The notes: generated by a model from the letters alone, not told the origin. Shown: positions 37,144-49,800, counted from the stretch's first letter. The stretch is 64,000 bases of DNA from Metopolophium dirhodum (GCF_019925205.1 NC_083560.1:35386270-35450269), one strand, 5' to 3'. Translations and numbers: made by a program.

Positions 37144-38723
37144 TTTTTTGAATTATTTTTCTCGTTTTTCTGTTTTGTAAAACAGTTCGAAATTTCATGC
37201 CCTATTTTGTTACAATAACTACAATGCAAATTCTGAACACCCGTATTGTTTCTATTACTATTACCACTTCCAGAATTACGCGTACTATTATCACGATTGT
37301 TGTTATGTGTATTTGCTCGGTCGTTTCCGCTTGATCGACCGTTCGTTTGCCAGCATTCTCTTGCGATATGATTTGTTTTCCCACACGTGTAACAACCAGT
37401 GTTACTTCTATTCTGATTATTACCAAAATTATTTCGCTGATTATTATTTTCGTTATAATTTTGTCTATAATTGTTACTATATCCGCCGCGATTATTAGAA
37501 TTACTGTATCCTGTACGATTACTGTATCCGTTACGATTATTATTATCAAAATTACTGTATCCGTTACGATTATTATTATTAAAGTTACTGTATCCTCCAC
37601 GATTAATATTTTTATTAAATTTATTATATCCGTAATTATACCCATTTTGATTATTAAAATTATTATTTCTGCCGTTTTGATTCATGTGCCCGTTATTACT
37701 ACGGTAAAGTGTATTATTTTTACCATTATTATTCTGTTGCTTTGTATTATCCCCATTTACACCCTGATTTTCGTTTTTACTAAAACTTTGACTTTCCGCA
37801 TTATTCTGCAATTTTTCTATACTCATTCTAGAATTATATTCGATTTCTTCGTCAAGAGCTATTTGTATACATTCCTCTAAGGACTTAGGACTTCTTGCTT
37901 TCAGTACTATATATAAGTGATTTGGTAACCCCGTCATAAATATAATCATAGTCTGTTTCTTTGTTTGGTTTTTTACTACAGTTTCCTCAGCTTTGTTCAA
38001 CCCTATGGTACTAGCTGCACATAATTTGTAATATAATTCTTCGATTCTATTCGCAAATTTCGCTACGCTTTCCCCTTCTGCCATACGTGCCGTATTTAAA
38101 CCTATTGATAAAGCCCTTTCCGAAATTTTATGCTCGAATGCCCCTTGTAAAATTGATTTTATTGCTTCCCAAGAATCTAACGTGCGATATTTAGTTACTT
38201 CCAAAGCATTTCCTGCTAATTTAGAAGTTATAATTTTTAACAATAGTTGTTTGTCTATCTCCGTAATATCGTTGAGTGCTATCTCACATGTATTTATAAA
38301 TTCTGCTACGTCTTTTTTACCCGTGCAAATTGGAATCATAGAAACTGCTTTGTCTAAATCCATCTTATATTTTATGTTTGCTACTTTTTTCCTAGTTATT
38401 TGTTCTAATTGAACGTGTTTTACACCTGGATCAGATCTAGAGCCTGATCTACCCGATAATTTTTGTTTTACACTTTTCTGTGGGGTAAGTACTTTACCTA
38501 ATTCCTCCGTTTGACTTAAAGTCCTAAAATAATTTTTTCCAGTAACGTTGTCTATACCTTCTATTATCTCTGTAGTATCTATTAAAAATTCCTCTTTTAT
38601 TGTCTTATTTTTCCTCACTACTTCTTTTCCTAATCTTTTATTTTTAACTAGTTCTATCGATTCATCCGAAGAACTACTTTCAATATCTGAATTACCCGAT
38701 TCTTTATTCATATATATATTCAA
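37053..38723 (-). CDS. gag: Gag polyprotein with capsid-like domain and two CCHC knuckles
   Basis: 556 residues from ATG 38723 (Met5 is a second candidate). After an acidic, Ser-rich start (10-25), residues about 125-300 resemble the Ty3/gypsy Gag capsid region, including SKLAGNALEV and LDSWEAIKSILQGAF. Residues about 315-440 are Asn-rich low complexity with repeats of GYSNFNNNNRN type. Two CCHC zinc knuckles follow: C444-C457 (CYTCGKTNHIAREC) and C501-C514 (CSYCNKIGHEISNC), the RNA-binding nucleocapsid signature. Gag builds the particle and packages the RNA. The frame is intact and overlaps pol, which is read in the -1 frame. It lies about 1.7 kb from the 5' LTR with several upstream ATGs, so how ribosomes reach it is unclear. 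Confidence 0.93.
   Translation of the reverse strand: MNIYMNKESGNSDIESSSSDESIELVKNKRLGKEVVRKNKTIKEEFLIDTTEIIEGIDNVTGKNYFRTLSQTEELGKVLTPQKSVKQKLSGRSGSRSDPGVKHVQLEQITRKKVANIKYKMDLDKAVSMIPICTGKKDVAEFINTCEIALNDITEIDKQLLLKIITSKLAGNALEVTKYRTLDSWEAIKSILQGAFEHKISERALSIGLNTARMAEGESVAKFANRIEELYYKLCAASTIGLNKAEETVVKNQTKKQTMIIFMTGLPNHLYIVLKARSPKSLEECIQIALDEEIEYNSRMSIEKLQNNAESQSFSKNENQGVNGDNTKQQNNNGKNNTLYRSNNGHMNQNGRNNNFNNQNGYNYGYNKFNKNINRGGYSNFNNNNRNGYSNFDNNNRNGYSNRTGYSNSNNRGGYSNNYRQNYNENNNQRNNFGNNQNRSNTGCYTCGKTNHIARECWQTNGRSSGNDRANTHNNNRDNSTRNSGSGNSNRNNTGVQNLHCSYCNKIGHEISNCFTKQKNEKNNSKNSKGQVPVGVRLVQEIMQSPQNDVFTSQLN
37143..37149 (-). promoter_or_regulatory. Gag-Pol -1 frameshift slippery site
   Basis: Minus strand A AAA AAT in the gag frame fits the X XXY YYZ rule. 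It lies right after the last stop in the pol frame and about 90 bases before the gag stop, so a -1 slip gives Gag-Pol. I did not find a clear downstream stem-loop by eye. Confidence 0.65.
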
Positions 38724-39273
38724 TAATTTCTAATATCATTTAAAAATATTTAATTTATTTAACTCGACATGTATTCTCCTCATATATTCTATATATCATA
38801 TGCGTACGATTTATTCACGTACGCCGCGTCGTATTGTGTAGTGTATACACACACTCTCACACAGAAAATGCCCGTATTTTTACGTAACCCTGTCGTTGCG
38901 TAATTTCTATCGCTCTCCCTACGATATATAACAAGTTTTGGGTATTAGAATATCATTAATATTGGGTAGCTACTCCAACTTAATAAATATTTTAATATCC
39001 AACTTCTTATTAATCCTTACAATTACATCTAATTATTCTATTACTTATTACAATTTTAATTATCTATTTATCGAAATATTACTGCTATATTTTATTACTA
39101 TACTTATTCTATGCTAGCCTTCCTATTACTTCCACTTGTAATATTTTTCCCAATTTATTTCTTTCAATCTAATTTTCTTTGTCTACAATTTTTCAACATT
39201 AATACTTCAATTCCATACACCTATATATAAGGTCATATACTGCCTTTAAGACACAATTTTAACTTTATTTCAG

Positions 39274-39634
39274 TTTATTCACAAAAAAAATCTTTTTTAT
39301 ACTTCAAATACAAAAACTCTTTATATACTTTATCTCAATATTTCAACTTCAATATTCTTCTATATTATTCCCATGTAAATCTTCTTTATACTTCAAAACA
39401 AAATCTCTTTATATACTTTATCTCAATATTTCAACTTCAATATTCTCTATATTATTCACATGTAAATCTTCTTTATACTTCAAAACAAAATCTCTTTATA
39501 TACTTTATCTCAATATTTCAACTTCAATATTCTCTATATTATTCACATGTAAATCTTCTTTATACTTCAAAACAAAATCTCTTTATATACTTTATCTCAA
39601 TATTTCAACTTCAATATTCTCTATATTATTCACA
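39274..39634 (-). repeat. 87-bp tandem repeats in the 5' leader
   Basis: A partial copy (39274-39300) is followed by units starting at 39301, 39390, 39477 and 39564 (periods 89, 87, 87; the last is cut at 39634). Each reads acttcaaaacaaaatctctt ... ctcaatatttcaacttcaat ... cacatgtaaatc. The later copies are almost identical. Position matches the region where Drosophila gypsy has its repeated insulator sites, but I see no Su(Hw)-type motif. Confidence 0.9.
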
Positions 39635-40152
39635 AAACATTTGATCATTTAATTATTCAATAGGTACCTATATTTCCAACAAAAATCATCAATTATTCAA
39701 CAATTGACTAACAATTAATTCACTTCAAATTTGTATTTCAATAATCACTTTTTTACTTTATTTATCAACTTATTACATTTATTCAACTGCTACGCGTGCA
39801 TTCATATGTATATTTTCCCAATATTTTCTCTATAAAATTCCATATTTTTTCTATTACTTTTTCAATTAACTATAGTATTCCCTTACTATTTCATTTGTTG
39901 ATTCCTTTTTAATTTAACTATTTATTTCAACACAGATCAGTCTACTGCTGTCTATCTTACCACAATTATATATATATTTCTTTTTCAACAACTTATATTT
40001 TTCTTTCTTTACTATATAATACAACAACTTATTATATGCACCTTCACCAAAATCAAAACTAAAAAATTTTTACCGCTGGCTTCCTTAAAAAAACCAACGT
40101 GAGACGTGTACCCAAGCTACAATTCTATATGTAATTACAACTTAATTATTTA

Positions 40153-40187
40153 ACTCACATAATCCCTGCACCTACTGCTCTGTTCAT
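40153..40187 (-). promoter_or_regulatory. Predicted shared leader exon end: ATG, nine codons, splice donor
   Basis: Minus strand ACAATGAAC gives a good-context ATG at 40187. Nine codons (MNRAVGAGI) and two bases follow, then the donor AT|GTGAGT, with the intron starting at 40158. Unspliced, the frame stops at TGA two codons on, leaving a 10-residue uORF. Spliced, it would donate ATG and two bases of a codon; all post-pol frames have an acceptor in that phase. For env and the glycoprotein the small and hydrophobic residues would join hydrophobic ones and form a signal peptide; for the other frames they do not. This is inference from sequence, with no transcript seen. Confidence 0.65.
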
Positions 40188-40395
40188 TGTTTTTTTTCCT
40201 AGTCTGCTTTCCTGTCTTTAATTCTGTTCGTCACTTCCCGGAGTCGTCAAGGGTGATTGGTCCTCGACTGTGACTTTGAAAGTTGCCTCCGTGTAGTTGA
40301 TTTGAATCGAGCTCTGCGTCACTCCTGCACTTCCTCCACTGATTTCCGCTGCTTTGACTGCTCGACTCGCCTCAATTCCTTGGAAGTTCCGTACT

Positions 40396-40406
40396 CGACT
40401 GCGCCA
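40396..40406 (-). other. Primer binding site, tRNA-Ser
   Basis: The minus strand reads TGGCGCAGTCG one base after the 5' LTR. The plus strand CGACTGCGCCA equals the 3' end, CCA included, of insect tRNA-Ser as I recall it (11 bases). Several errantiviruses such as 17.6 and 297 also use tRNA-Ser. Confidence 0.8.
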
Positions 40407-40407
40407 G

Positions 40408-41167
40408 TGTTATGATCTAGCAATTGAGCTAACTGCTTAGTTCATAAGTTGCAGGTAGCAAGACCCTTGGTAAAGGATTTCTCAGGTAGGTTTGACAAAA
40501 TAATTAGACTTGTTGAAAAGTTAAGTTGTTTATTAAATTTCTTCTGCATAAAATATTCTAAGTCCAATTTGACAAGTTGTTATGTTGTCTCTCGCGAAGG
40601 TGCTCGTCTGTACTATGGTGAAACACGTCTAATCTACAGGCCGTTCGGGTCTGGTTTTATAGGGCCTCTTGCTCTCCCACTTCCCCCTAGTCTATCGATT
40701 TATCTGCGGATTTCACAGGACGTTGTTCAATTAATCATTGATACATTCCCACGTCTGGTTATTCCGACAATCGTATCCTGTTATCGTATTTGCGATATAT
40801 GTCATACGCCATCCGTTACTTTCCAGATACTATGCACTTCATACATATATATATATATGCATATTCCATAACAATATTTAATTATTATATTCACGCATTT
40901 AAGGTGAGATTGTATTACCTATTGTAATGAGATAATTAAGATTAAATATTTAATTGTTATATTCATATATTTAGAATTGAAGGTGAGATTATAGTAATGA
41001 GATAACAAGATTCGCATTGCCCTCTCAGTATCCTCCCATAGGTTTTCTTTTTGCAGATATGACTTTGATTAATGTGCCATTGTTTATCTAGTTTTTTATG
41101 TTGCCAAATGTAGCTGAAGGCGGAACGATCACAATAATATATTATGTGTATTATTGGGTTCGTTACA
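40408..41167 (-). repeat. 5' LTR (760 bp), promoter copy
   Basis: Same 760 bases as the 3' LTR with two substitutions (about 0.26%). In sense it is followed after one base by the tRNA-Ser primer site. It holds a TATA box (40655-40661) and an AATAAA signal (40529-40534), giving a U3-R-U5 order with U3 from 41167 to roughly 40630. Confidence 0.97.
40655..40661 (-). promoter_or_regulatory. TATA box of the 5' LTR
   Basis: Minus strand reads TATAAAA within GGCCCTATAAAACCAG. Transcription would start roughly 25-30 bases on, near 40625-40632. The identical box in the 3' LTR is at 26269-26275. Confidence 0.75.
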
Positions 41168-41171
41168 GTAA
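41168..41171. repeat. Target site duplication, right copy (GTAA)
   Basis: GTAA follows the LTR CA terminus and continues as ctacaatc in the satellite, completing the monomer interrupted at 26021. Confidence 0.95.
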
Positions 41172-44100
41172 CTACAATCTATAGTACCTCCTACCCTATG
41201 TGCAAAATATAATCTCCGAGACTTCACGTTCACATCTGCCTAAGCAATGAGACGTACAAGTTTAAAGCCAATAGATGTCTCGGATAATTTAATATGACAC
41301 TTAATGTCCAGACACGCGAAGTTACTGCATGCGATATCACAAAACAATAGTCTATGTGTCGTCACTTTGTAACTCCCATAGTCTATCAAGTTGATATACA
41401 CGAGACTACCTAGTTTAATCGCATTGAGTTCTCATAGAGTGCACCAAGTTAATAATATCCAGAAAAAAAAAACTTTGATTAATTATATTTTTTTTCTGAG
41501 CGTCAGATTCGAACTCGCTACCCATAAACCTAATTGACCTACGCCTAACTTATCGGGACACACTATTGAGATACTAAGCAAATGGATATTTAGTCTATTA
41601 TAACTATGAACAGTTGTTTGGTTGTTTACCTACTTAGCAGACAATAAATGTGTATTATATTTACTTTTCAACAATTATTATAAAAAAATATATATATAAA
41701 CAGCACATTATATTATACTATTATAATATTATATTATATTATGAACGTTTTCAAAAAAATGTATCACACAAAGTTTATTGGTAGACAAAGCAGATATACA
41801 ATACAGATTGATCATCAAAATTTTGTATCAATGTTTTGAGCTTTAGTATATTCAAATATTTCACACCATTTAAGTTCTAATTTAACCGAATTTTTTTGCC
41901 ATTAATGAATTCGCCATTAAAACATTTGTTGTACATGACTGAATTCATCGAATAAGTTGTCTTCATCCAATTTTCAAGTTAGAATTATTTTGGGTCGTTT
42001 TTTTGTATACAATGATATTATATACTGTTGTAGTAAAAAATTCTATCTATTTAAGAAGAATGTGTGGCCAAACATAATTATTAATTTATACAGGCAGATG
42101 ACAAAATGAATATATAAATACGCATACAGTAACTACAATCTATAGTACCTCCTACCCTATGTGCAAAATATAATCTCCGAGACTTCACGTTCACACCTGC
42201 CTAAGCAATGAGACGTACAATTTTAAAGCCAATAGATGTCTCGGATAATTTATCATGACACTTAATGTCCAGACACGCGAAGTTACTGCATGCGATATCA
42301 CAAAACAATAGTCTATGTGTCGTCACTTTGTAACTCCCATAGTCTATCAAGTTGATATACACGAGACTACCTAGTTGAATCGCATTGAGTTCTCATAGAG
42401 TGCACCAAGTTAATAATATCCAGAAAAAAAAAACTTTGATTAATTATATTTTTTTTCTGAGCGTCAGATTCGAACTCGCTACCCATAAACCTAATTGACC
42501 TACGACTAACTTATCGGGACACACTATTGAGATACTAAGCAAATGGATATTTAGTCTATTATAACTATGAACAGTTGTTTGGTTGTTTACCTACTTAGCA
42601 TACAATAAATGTGTATTATATTTACTTTTCAACAATTATTATAAAAAAATATATATGTAAACAACACATTATATTATACTATTATTATATTATATTATAT
42701 TATGAACGTTTTCAAAAAAATGTATCACACAAAGTTTATTGGTAGACATAGCAGATATATAATACAAATTGATCATCAAAATATTGTATCAATGTTATGA
42801 GCTTTAGTATATTCAAATATTTCACACCATTTAAGTTCTAATTTAACCGAATTTTTTTGCCATTAATGAATTCGCCATTAAAACATTTGTTGTGTATGAC
42901 TGAATTCATCGAATAAGTTATCTTCATCCAATTTTCAAATTAGAATTATTTTGGGTCGTTTTTTTGTATACAATGATATTATATACTGTTGTAGTAAAAA
43001 ATTCTAACTATTTAAGAAGAATGTGTGGCCAAACATAATTATTAATTTATACAGGCAGATGACAAAATGAATATATAAATACGCATGCAGTAACTACAAT
43101 CTATAGTACCTCCTACCCTATGTGCAAAATATAATCTCCGAGACTTCACGTTCACACCTGCCTAAGCAATGAGACGTACAAGTTTAAAGCCAATAGATGT
43201 CTCGGATAATTTAATATGACACTTAATGTCCAGACACGCGAAGTTACTGCATGCGATATCACAAAACAATAGTCTATGTGTCGTCACTTTGTAACTCCCA
43301 TAGTCTATCAAGTTGATATACACGAGACTACCTAGTTGAATCGCATTGAGTTCTCATAGAGTGCACCAAGTTAATAATATCCAGAAAAAAAAAACTTTGA
43401 TTAATTATATTTTTTTTCTGAGCGTCAGATTCGAACTCGCTACCCATAAACCTAATTGACCTACGCCTAACTTATCGGTACACACTATTGAGATACTAAG
43501 CAAATGGATATTTCGTCTATTATAACTATGAACAGTTGTTTGGTTGTTTACCTACTTAGCAGACAATAAATGTGTATTATATTTACTTTTCAACAATTAT
43601 TATAAAAAAATATATATATAAACAACACATTATATTATACTATTATAATATTATATTATATTATGAACGTTTTCAAAAAAATGTATCACACAAAGTTTAT
43701 TGGTAGACATAGCAGATATATAATACAAATTGATCATCAAAATATTGTATCAATGTTATGAGCTTTAGTATATTCAAATATTTCACACCATTTAAGTTCT
43801 AATTTAACCGAATTTTTTTGCCATTAATGAATTCGCCATTAAAACATTTGTTGTGTATGACTGAATTCATCGAATAAGTTATCTTCATCCAATTTTCAAA
43901 TTAGAATTATTTTGGGTCGTTTTTTTGTATACAATGATATTATATACTGTTGTAGTAAAAAATTCTAACTATTTAAGAAGAATGTGTGGCCAAACATAAT
44001 TATTAATTTATACAGGCAGATGACAAAATGAATATATAAATACGCATGCAGTAACTACAATCTATAGTACCTCCTACCCTATGTGCAAAATATAATCTCC

Positions 44101-46832
44101 GAGACTTCACGTTCACACCTGCCTAAGCAATGAGACGTACAAGTTTAAAGCCAATAGATGTCTCGGATAATTTAATATGACACTTAATGTCCAGACACGC
44201 GAAGTTACTGCATGCGATATCACAAAACAATAGTCTATGTGTCGTCACTTTGTAACTCCCATAGTCTATCAAGTTGATATACACGAGACTACCTAGTTGA
44301 ATCGCATTGAGTTCTCATAGAGTGCACCAAGTTAATAATATCCAGAAAAAAAAAACTTTGATTAATTATATTTTTTTTCTGAGCGTCAGATTCGAACTCG
44401 CTACCCATAAACCTAATTGACCTACGCCTAACTTATCGGTACACACTATTGAGATACTAAGCAAATGGATATTTAGTCTATTATAACTATGAACAGTTGT
44501 TTGGTTGTTTACCTACTTAGCAGACAATAAATGTGTATTATATTTACTTTTCAACAATTATTATAAAAAAATATATATATAAACAGCACATTATATTATA
44601 CTATTATAATATTATATTATATTATGAACGTTTTCAAAAAAATGTATCACACAAAGTTTATTGGTAGACAAAGCAGATATACAATACAGATTGATCATCA
44701 AAATTTTGTATCAATGTTTTGAGCTTTAGTATATTCAAATATTTCACACCATTTAAGTTGTAATTTAACCGAATTTTTTTGCCATTAATGAATTCGCCAT
44801 TAAAACATTTGTTGTACATGACTGAATTCATCGAATAAGTTGTCTTCATCCAATTTTCAAGTTAGAATTATTTTGGGTCGTTTTTTTGTATACAATAATA
44901 TTATATACTGTTGTAGTAAAACATTCTATCTATTTAAGAAGAATGTGTGGCCAAACATAATTATTAATTTATACAGGCAGATGACAAAATGAATATATAA
45001 ATACGCGTACAGTAACTACAATCTATAGTACCTCCTACCCTATGTGCAAAATATAATCTCCGAGACTTCACGTTCACATCTGCCTAAGCAATGAGACGTA
45101 CAAGTTTAAAGCCAATAGATGTCTCGGATAATTTAATATGACACTTAATGTCCAGACACGCGAAGTTACTGCATGCGATATCACAAAACAATAGTCTATG
45201 TGTCGTCACTTTGTAACTCCCATAGTCTATCAAGTTGATATACACGAGACTACCTAGTTTAATCGCATTGAGTTCTCATAGAGTGCACCAAGTTAATAAT
45301 ATCCAGAAAAAAAAAACTTTGATTAATTATATTTTTTTTCTGAGCGTCAGATTCGAACTCGCTACCCATAAACCTAATTGACCTACGCCTAACTTATCGG
45401 GACACACTATTGAGATACTAAGCAAATGGATATTTAGTCTATTATAACAATGAACAGTTGTTTGGTTGTTTACCTACTTAGCAGACAATAAATGTGTATT
45501 ATATTTACTTTTCAACAATTATTATAAAAAAATATATATATAAACAGCACATTATATTATACTATTATAATATTATATAATATTATGAACGTTTTCAAAA
45601 AAATGTAACACACAAAGTTTATTGGTAGACAAAGCAGATATACAATACAAATTGATCATCAAAATATTGTATCAATGTTATGAGCTTTAGTATATTCAAA
45701 TATTTCACACCATTTAAGTTCTAATTTAACCGAATTTTTTTGCCATTAATGAATTCGCCATTAAAACATTTGTTGTATATGACTGAATTCATCGAATAAG
45801 TTATTTTCATCCAATTTTCAAGTTAGAATTATTTTAGGTCGTTTTTTTGTATACAATGATATTATATACTGTTGTAGTAAAACATTCTATCTATTTAAGA
45901 AGAATGTGTGGCCAAACATAATTATTAATTTATACAGGCAGATGACAAAATGAATATATAAATACGCATACAGTAACTACAATCTATAGTACCTCCTACC
46001 CTATGTGCAAAATATAATCTCCGAGACTTCACGTTCACACCTGACTAAGCAATGAGACGTACAAGTTTAAAGCCAATAGATGTCTCGGATAATTTAATAT
46101 GACACTTAATGTCCAGACACGCGAAGTTACTGCATGCGATATCACAAAACAATAGTCTATGTGTCGTCACTTTGTAACTCCCATAGTCTATCAAGTTGAT
46201 ATACACGAGACTACCTAGTTTAATCGCATTGAGTTCTCATAGAGTGCACCAAGTTAATAAAATCCAGAAAAAAAAAACTTTGATTAATTATATTTTTTTT
46301 CTGAGCGTCAGATTCGAACTCGCTACCCATAAACCTAATTGACCTACGCCTAACTTATCGGGACACACTATTGAGATACTAAGCAAATGGATATTAAGTC
46401 TATTATAACTATGAACAGTTGTTTGGTTGTTTACCTACTTAGCAGACAATAAATGTGTATTATATTTACTTTTCAACAATTATTATAAAAAAATATATAT
46501 ATAAACAGCACATTATATTATACTATTATAATATTATATTATATTATGAACGTTTTCAAAAAAATGTATCACACAAAGTTTATTGGTAGACAAAGCAGAT
46601 ATACAATACAAATTGATCATCAAAATATTGTATCAATGTTATGAGCTTTAGTATATTCAAATATTTCACACCATTTAAGTTCTAATTTAACAGAATTTTT
46701 TTGCCATTAATGAATTCGCCATTAAAACATTTGTTGTACATGACTGAATTCATCGAATAAGTTGTCTTCATCCAATTTTCAAGTTAGAATTATTTTGGGT
46801 CGTTTTTTTGTATACAATGATATTATATACTG

Positions 46833-49800
46833 TTGTAGTAAAACATTCTATCTATTTAAGAAGAATGTGTGGCCAAACATAATTATTAATTTATACAGGC
46901 AGATGACAAAATGAATATATAAATACGTATACAGTAACTACAATCTATAGTACCTCCTACCCTATGTGCAAAATATAATCTCCGAGACTTCACGTTCACA
47001 CCTGCCTAAGCAATGAGACGTACAAGTTGAAAGCCAATAGATGTCTCGGATAATTTAATATGACACTTAATGTCCAGACACGCGAAGTTACTGCATGCGA
47101 TATCACAAAACAATAGTCTATGTGTCGTCACTTTGTAACTCCCATAGTCTATCAAGTTGATATACACGAGACTACCTAGTTTAATCGCATTGAGTTCTCA
47201 TAGAGTGCACCAAGTTAATAAAATCCAGAAAAAAAAAACTTTGATTAATTATATTTTTTTTCTGAGCGTCAGATTCGAACTCGCTACCCATAAACCTAAT
47301 TGACCTACGCCTAACTTATCGGGACACACTATTGAGATACTAAGCAAATGGATATTAAGTCTATTATAACTATGAACAGTTGTTTGGTTGTTTACCTACT
47401 TAGCAGACAATAAATGTGTATTATATTTACTTTTCAACAATTATTATAAAAAAATATATATATAAACAGCACATTATATTATACTATTATAATATTATAT
47501 TATATTATGAACGTTTTCAAAAAAATGTATCACACAAAGTTTATTGGTAGACAAAGCAGATATACAATACAAATTGATCATCAAAATATTGTATCAATGT
47601 TATGAGCTTTAGTATATTCAAATATTTCACACCATTTAAGTTCTAATTTAACCGAATTTTTTTGCCATTAATGAATTCGCCATTAAAACATTTGTTGTAC
47701 ATGACTGAATTCATCGAATAAGTTGTCTTCATCCAATTTTCAAGTTAGAATTATTTTGGGTCGTTTTTTTGTATACAATGATATTATATACTGTTGTAGT
47801 AAAACATTCTATCTATTTAAGAAGAATGTGTGGCCAAACATAATTATTAATTTATACAGGCAGATGACAAAATGAATATATAAATACGTATACAGTAACT
47901 ACAATCTATAGTACCTCCTACCCTATGTGCAAAATATAATCTCCGAGACTTCACGTTCACATCTGCCTAAGCAATGAGACGTACAAGTTTAAAGTCAATA
48001 GATGTCTCGGATAATTTAATATGACACTTAATGTCCAGACACGCGAAGTTACTGCATGCGATATCACAAAACAATAGTCTATGTGTCGTCACTTTGTAAC
48101 TCCCATAGTCTATCAAGTTGATATACACGAGACTACCTAGTTTAATCGCATTGAGTTCTCATAGAGTGCACCAAGTTAATAATATCCAGAAAAAAAAAAC
48201 TTTGATTAATTATATTTTTTTTCTGAGCGTCAGATTCGAACTCGCTACCCATAAACCTAATTGACCTACGCCTAACTTATCGGGACACACTATTGAGATA
48301 CTAAGCAAATGGATATTTAGTCTATTATAACTATGAACAGTTGTTTGGTTGTTTACCTACTTAGCAAACAATAAATGTGTATTATATTTACTTTTCAACA
48401 ATTATTATAAAAAAATATATATATAAACAGCACATTATATTATACTATTATAATATTATATTATATTATGAACGTTTTCGAAAAAATGTATCACACAAAG
48501 TTTATTGGTAGACAAAGCAGATATACAATACAAATTGATCATCAAAATATTGTATCAATGTTATGAGCTTTAGTATATTCAAATAATTCACACCATTTAA
48601 GTTCTAATTTAACTGAATTTTTTTGCCATTAATGAATTGGCCATTAAAACATTTGTTGTACATGACTGAATTCATCAAATAAGTTATCTTCATCCAATTT
48701 TCAAATAAGAATTATTTTGGGTCGTTTTTTTGTATACAATGATATTATATACTGTTGTAGTAAAAAATTCTATCTATTTAAGAAGAATGTGTGGCCAAAC
48801 ATAATTATTAATTTATACAGGCAGATGACAAAATGAATATATAAATACGCATACAGTAACTACAATCTATAGTACCTCCTACCCTATGTGCAAAATATAA
48901 TCTCCGAGACTTCACGTTCACATCTGCCTAAGCAATGAGACGTACAAGTTTAAAGCCAATAGATGTCTCGGATAATTTAATATGACACTTAATGTCCAGA
49001 CACGCGAAGTTACTGCATGCGATATCACAAAACAATAGTCTATGTGTCGTCACTTTGTAACTCCCATAGTCTATCAAGTCGATATACACGAGACTACCTA
49101 ATTTAATCGCATTGAGTTCTCATAGAGTGCACCAAGTTAATAATATCCAGAAAAAAAAAACTTTGATTAATTATATTTTTTTTCTGAGCGTCAGATTCGA
49201 ACTCGCTACCCATAAACCTAATTGACCTACGCCTAACTTATCGGGACACACTATTGAGATACTAAGCAAATGGATATTTCGTCTATTATAACTATGAACA
49301 GTTGTTTGGTTGTTTACCTACTTAGCAGACAATAAATGTGTATTATATTTACTTTTCAACAATTATTATAAAAAAATATATATATAAACAGCACATTATA
49401 TTATACTATTATAATATTATATTATATTATGAACGTTTTCAAAAAAATGTATCACACAAAGTTTATTGGTAGACAAAGCAGATATACAATACAAATTGAT
49501 CATCAAAATATTGTATCAATGTTATGAGCTTTAGTATATTCAAATACTTCACACCATTTAAGTTCTAATTTAACCGAATTTTTTTGCCATTAATGAATTC
49601 GCCATTAAAACATTTGTTGTACATGACTGAATTCGTCGAATAAGTTATCTTCATCCAATTTTCAAATAAGAATTATTTTGGGTCGTTTTTTTGTATACAA
49701 TGATATTATATACTGTTGTAGTAAAAAATTCTATCTATTTAAGAAGAATGTGTGGCCAAACATAATTATTAATTTATACAGGCAGATGACAAAATGAATA

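Larger units (their letters stand above)
38724..40407 (-). other. 5' leader (untranslated region) of the element
   Basis: 1.68 kb between the 5' LTR and gag. In order it has the primer site, a GC-richer start, the short leader ORF with a strong splice donor, a T-rich stretch, the 87-bp tandem repeats, and a region near 38790-38890 with GC-rich and GT-rich patches. Several short upstream ORFs precede gag, two ending just before it. Confidence 0.75.
26022..41167 (-). mobile_element. Nested full-length gypsy/errantivirus-like LTR element with env and accessory ORFs
   Basis: The 15,146-bp insert is bounded by two 760-bp LTRs in direct orientation and a 4-bp target duplication (GTAA). All structural parts are present on the minus strand: primer site, gag, pol with PR-RT-RNH-IN order, env with furin-type site and transmembrane anchor, and polypurine tract. 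PR-RT-RNH-IN order, the GPY/F-type integrase end and 4-bp duplication fit Ty3/gypsy, and the env fits the errantivirus branch. At 15 kb it is much longer than typical Drosophila errantiviruses (about 7-8 kb); the extra length comes from a long leader, four extra post-pol ORFs and a long 3' region. The only clear lesion I found is one base in pol. Confidence 0.97.

Noticed and set aside
37202..37880. Ile/Val-rich frames on both strands over the gag Asn-rich region
   Set aside because: Shadows of the AAT/AAC-rich repeats of gag in other frames.
38690..38723. Splice donors near the gag start (for example CGG|GTAATT) as source of the env leader
   Set aside because: They leave the wrong codon phase for the three main acceptors and match the consensus less well than the donor at 40158.
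44658..44849. 63-codon minus-strand frame in one right-hand monomer
   Set aside because: Open only because of local variants in that monomer; neighbours have stops.
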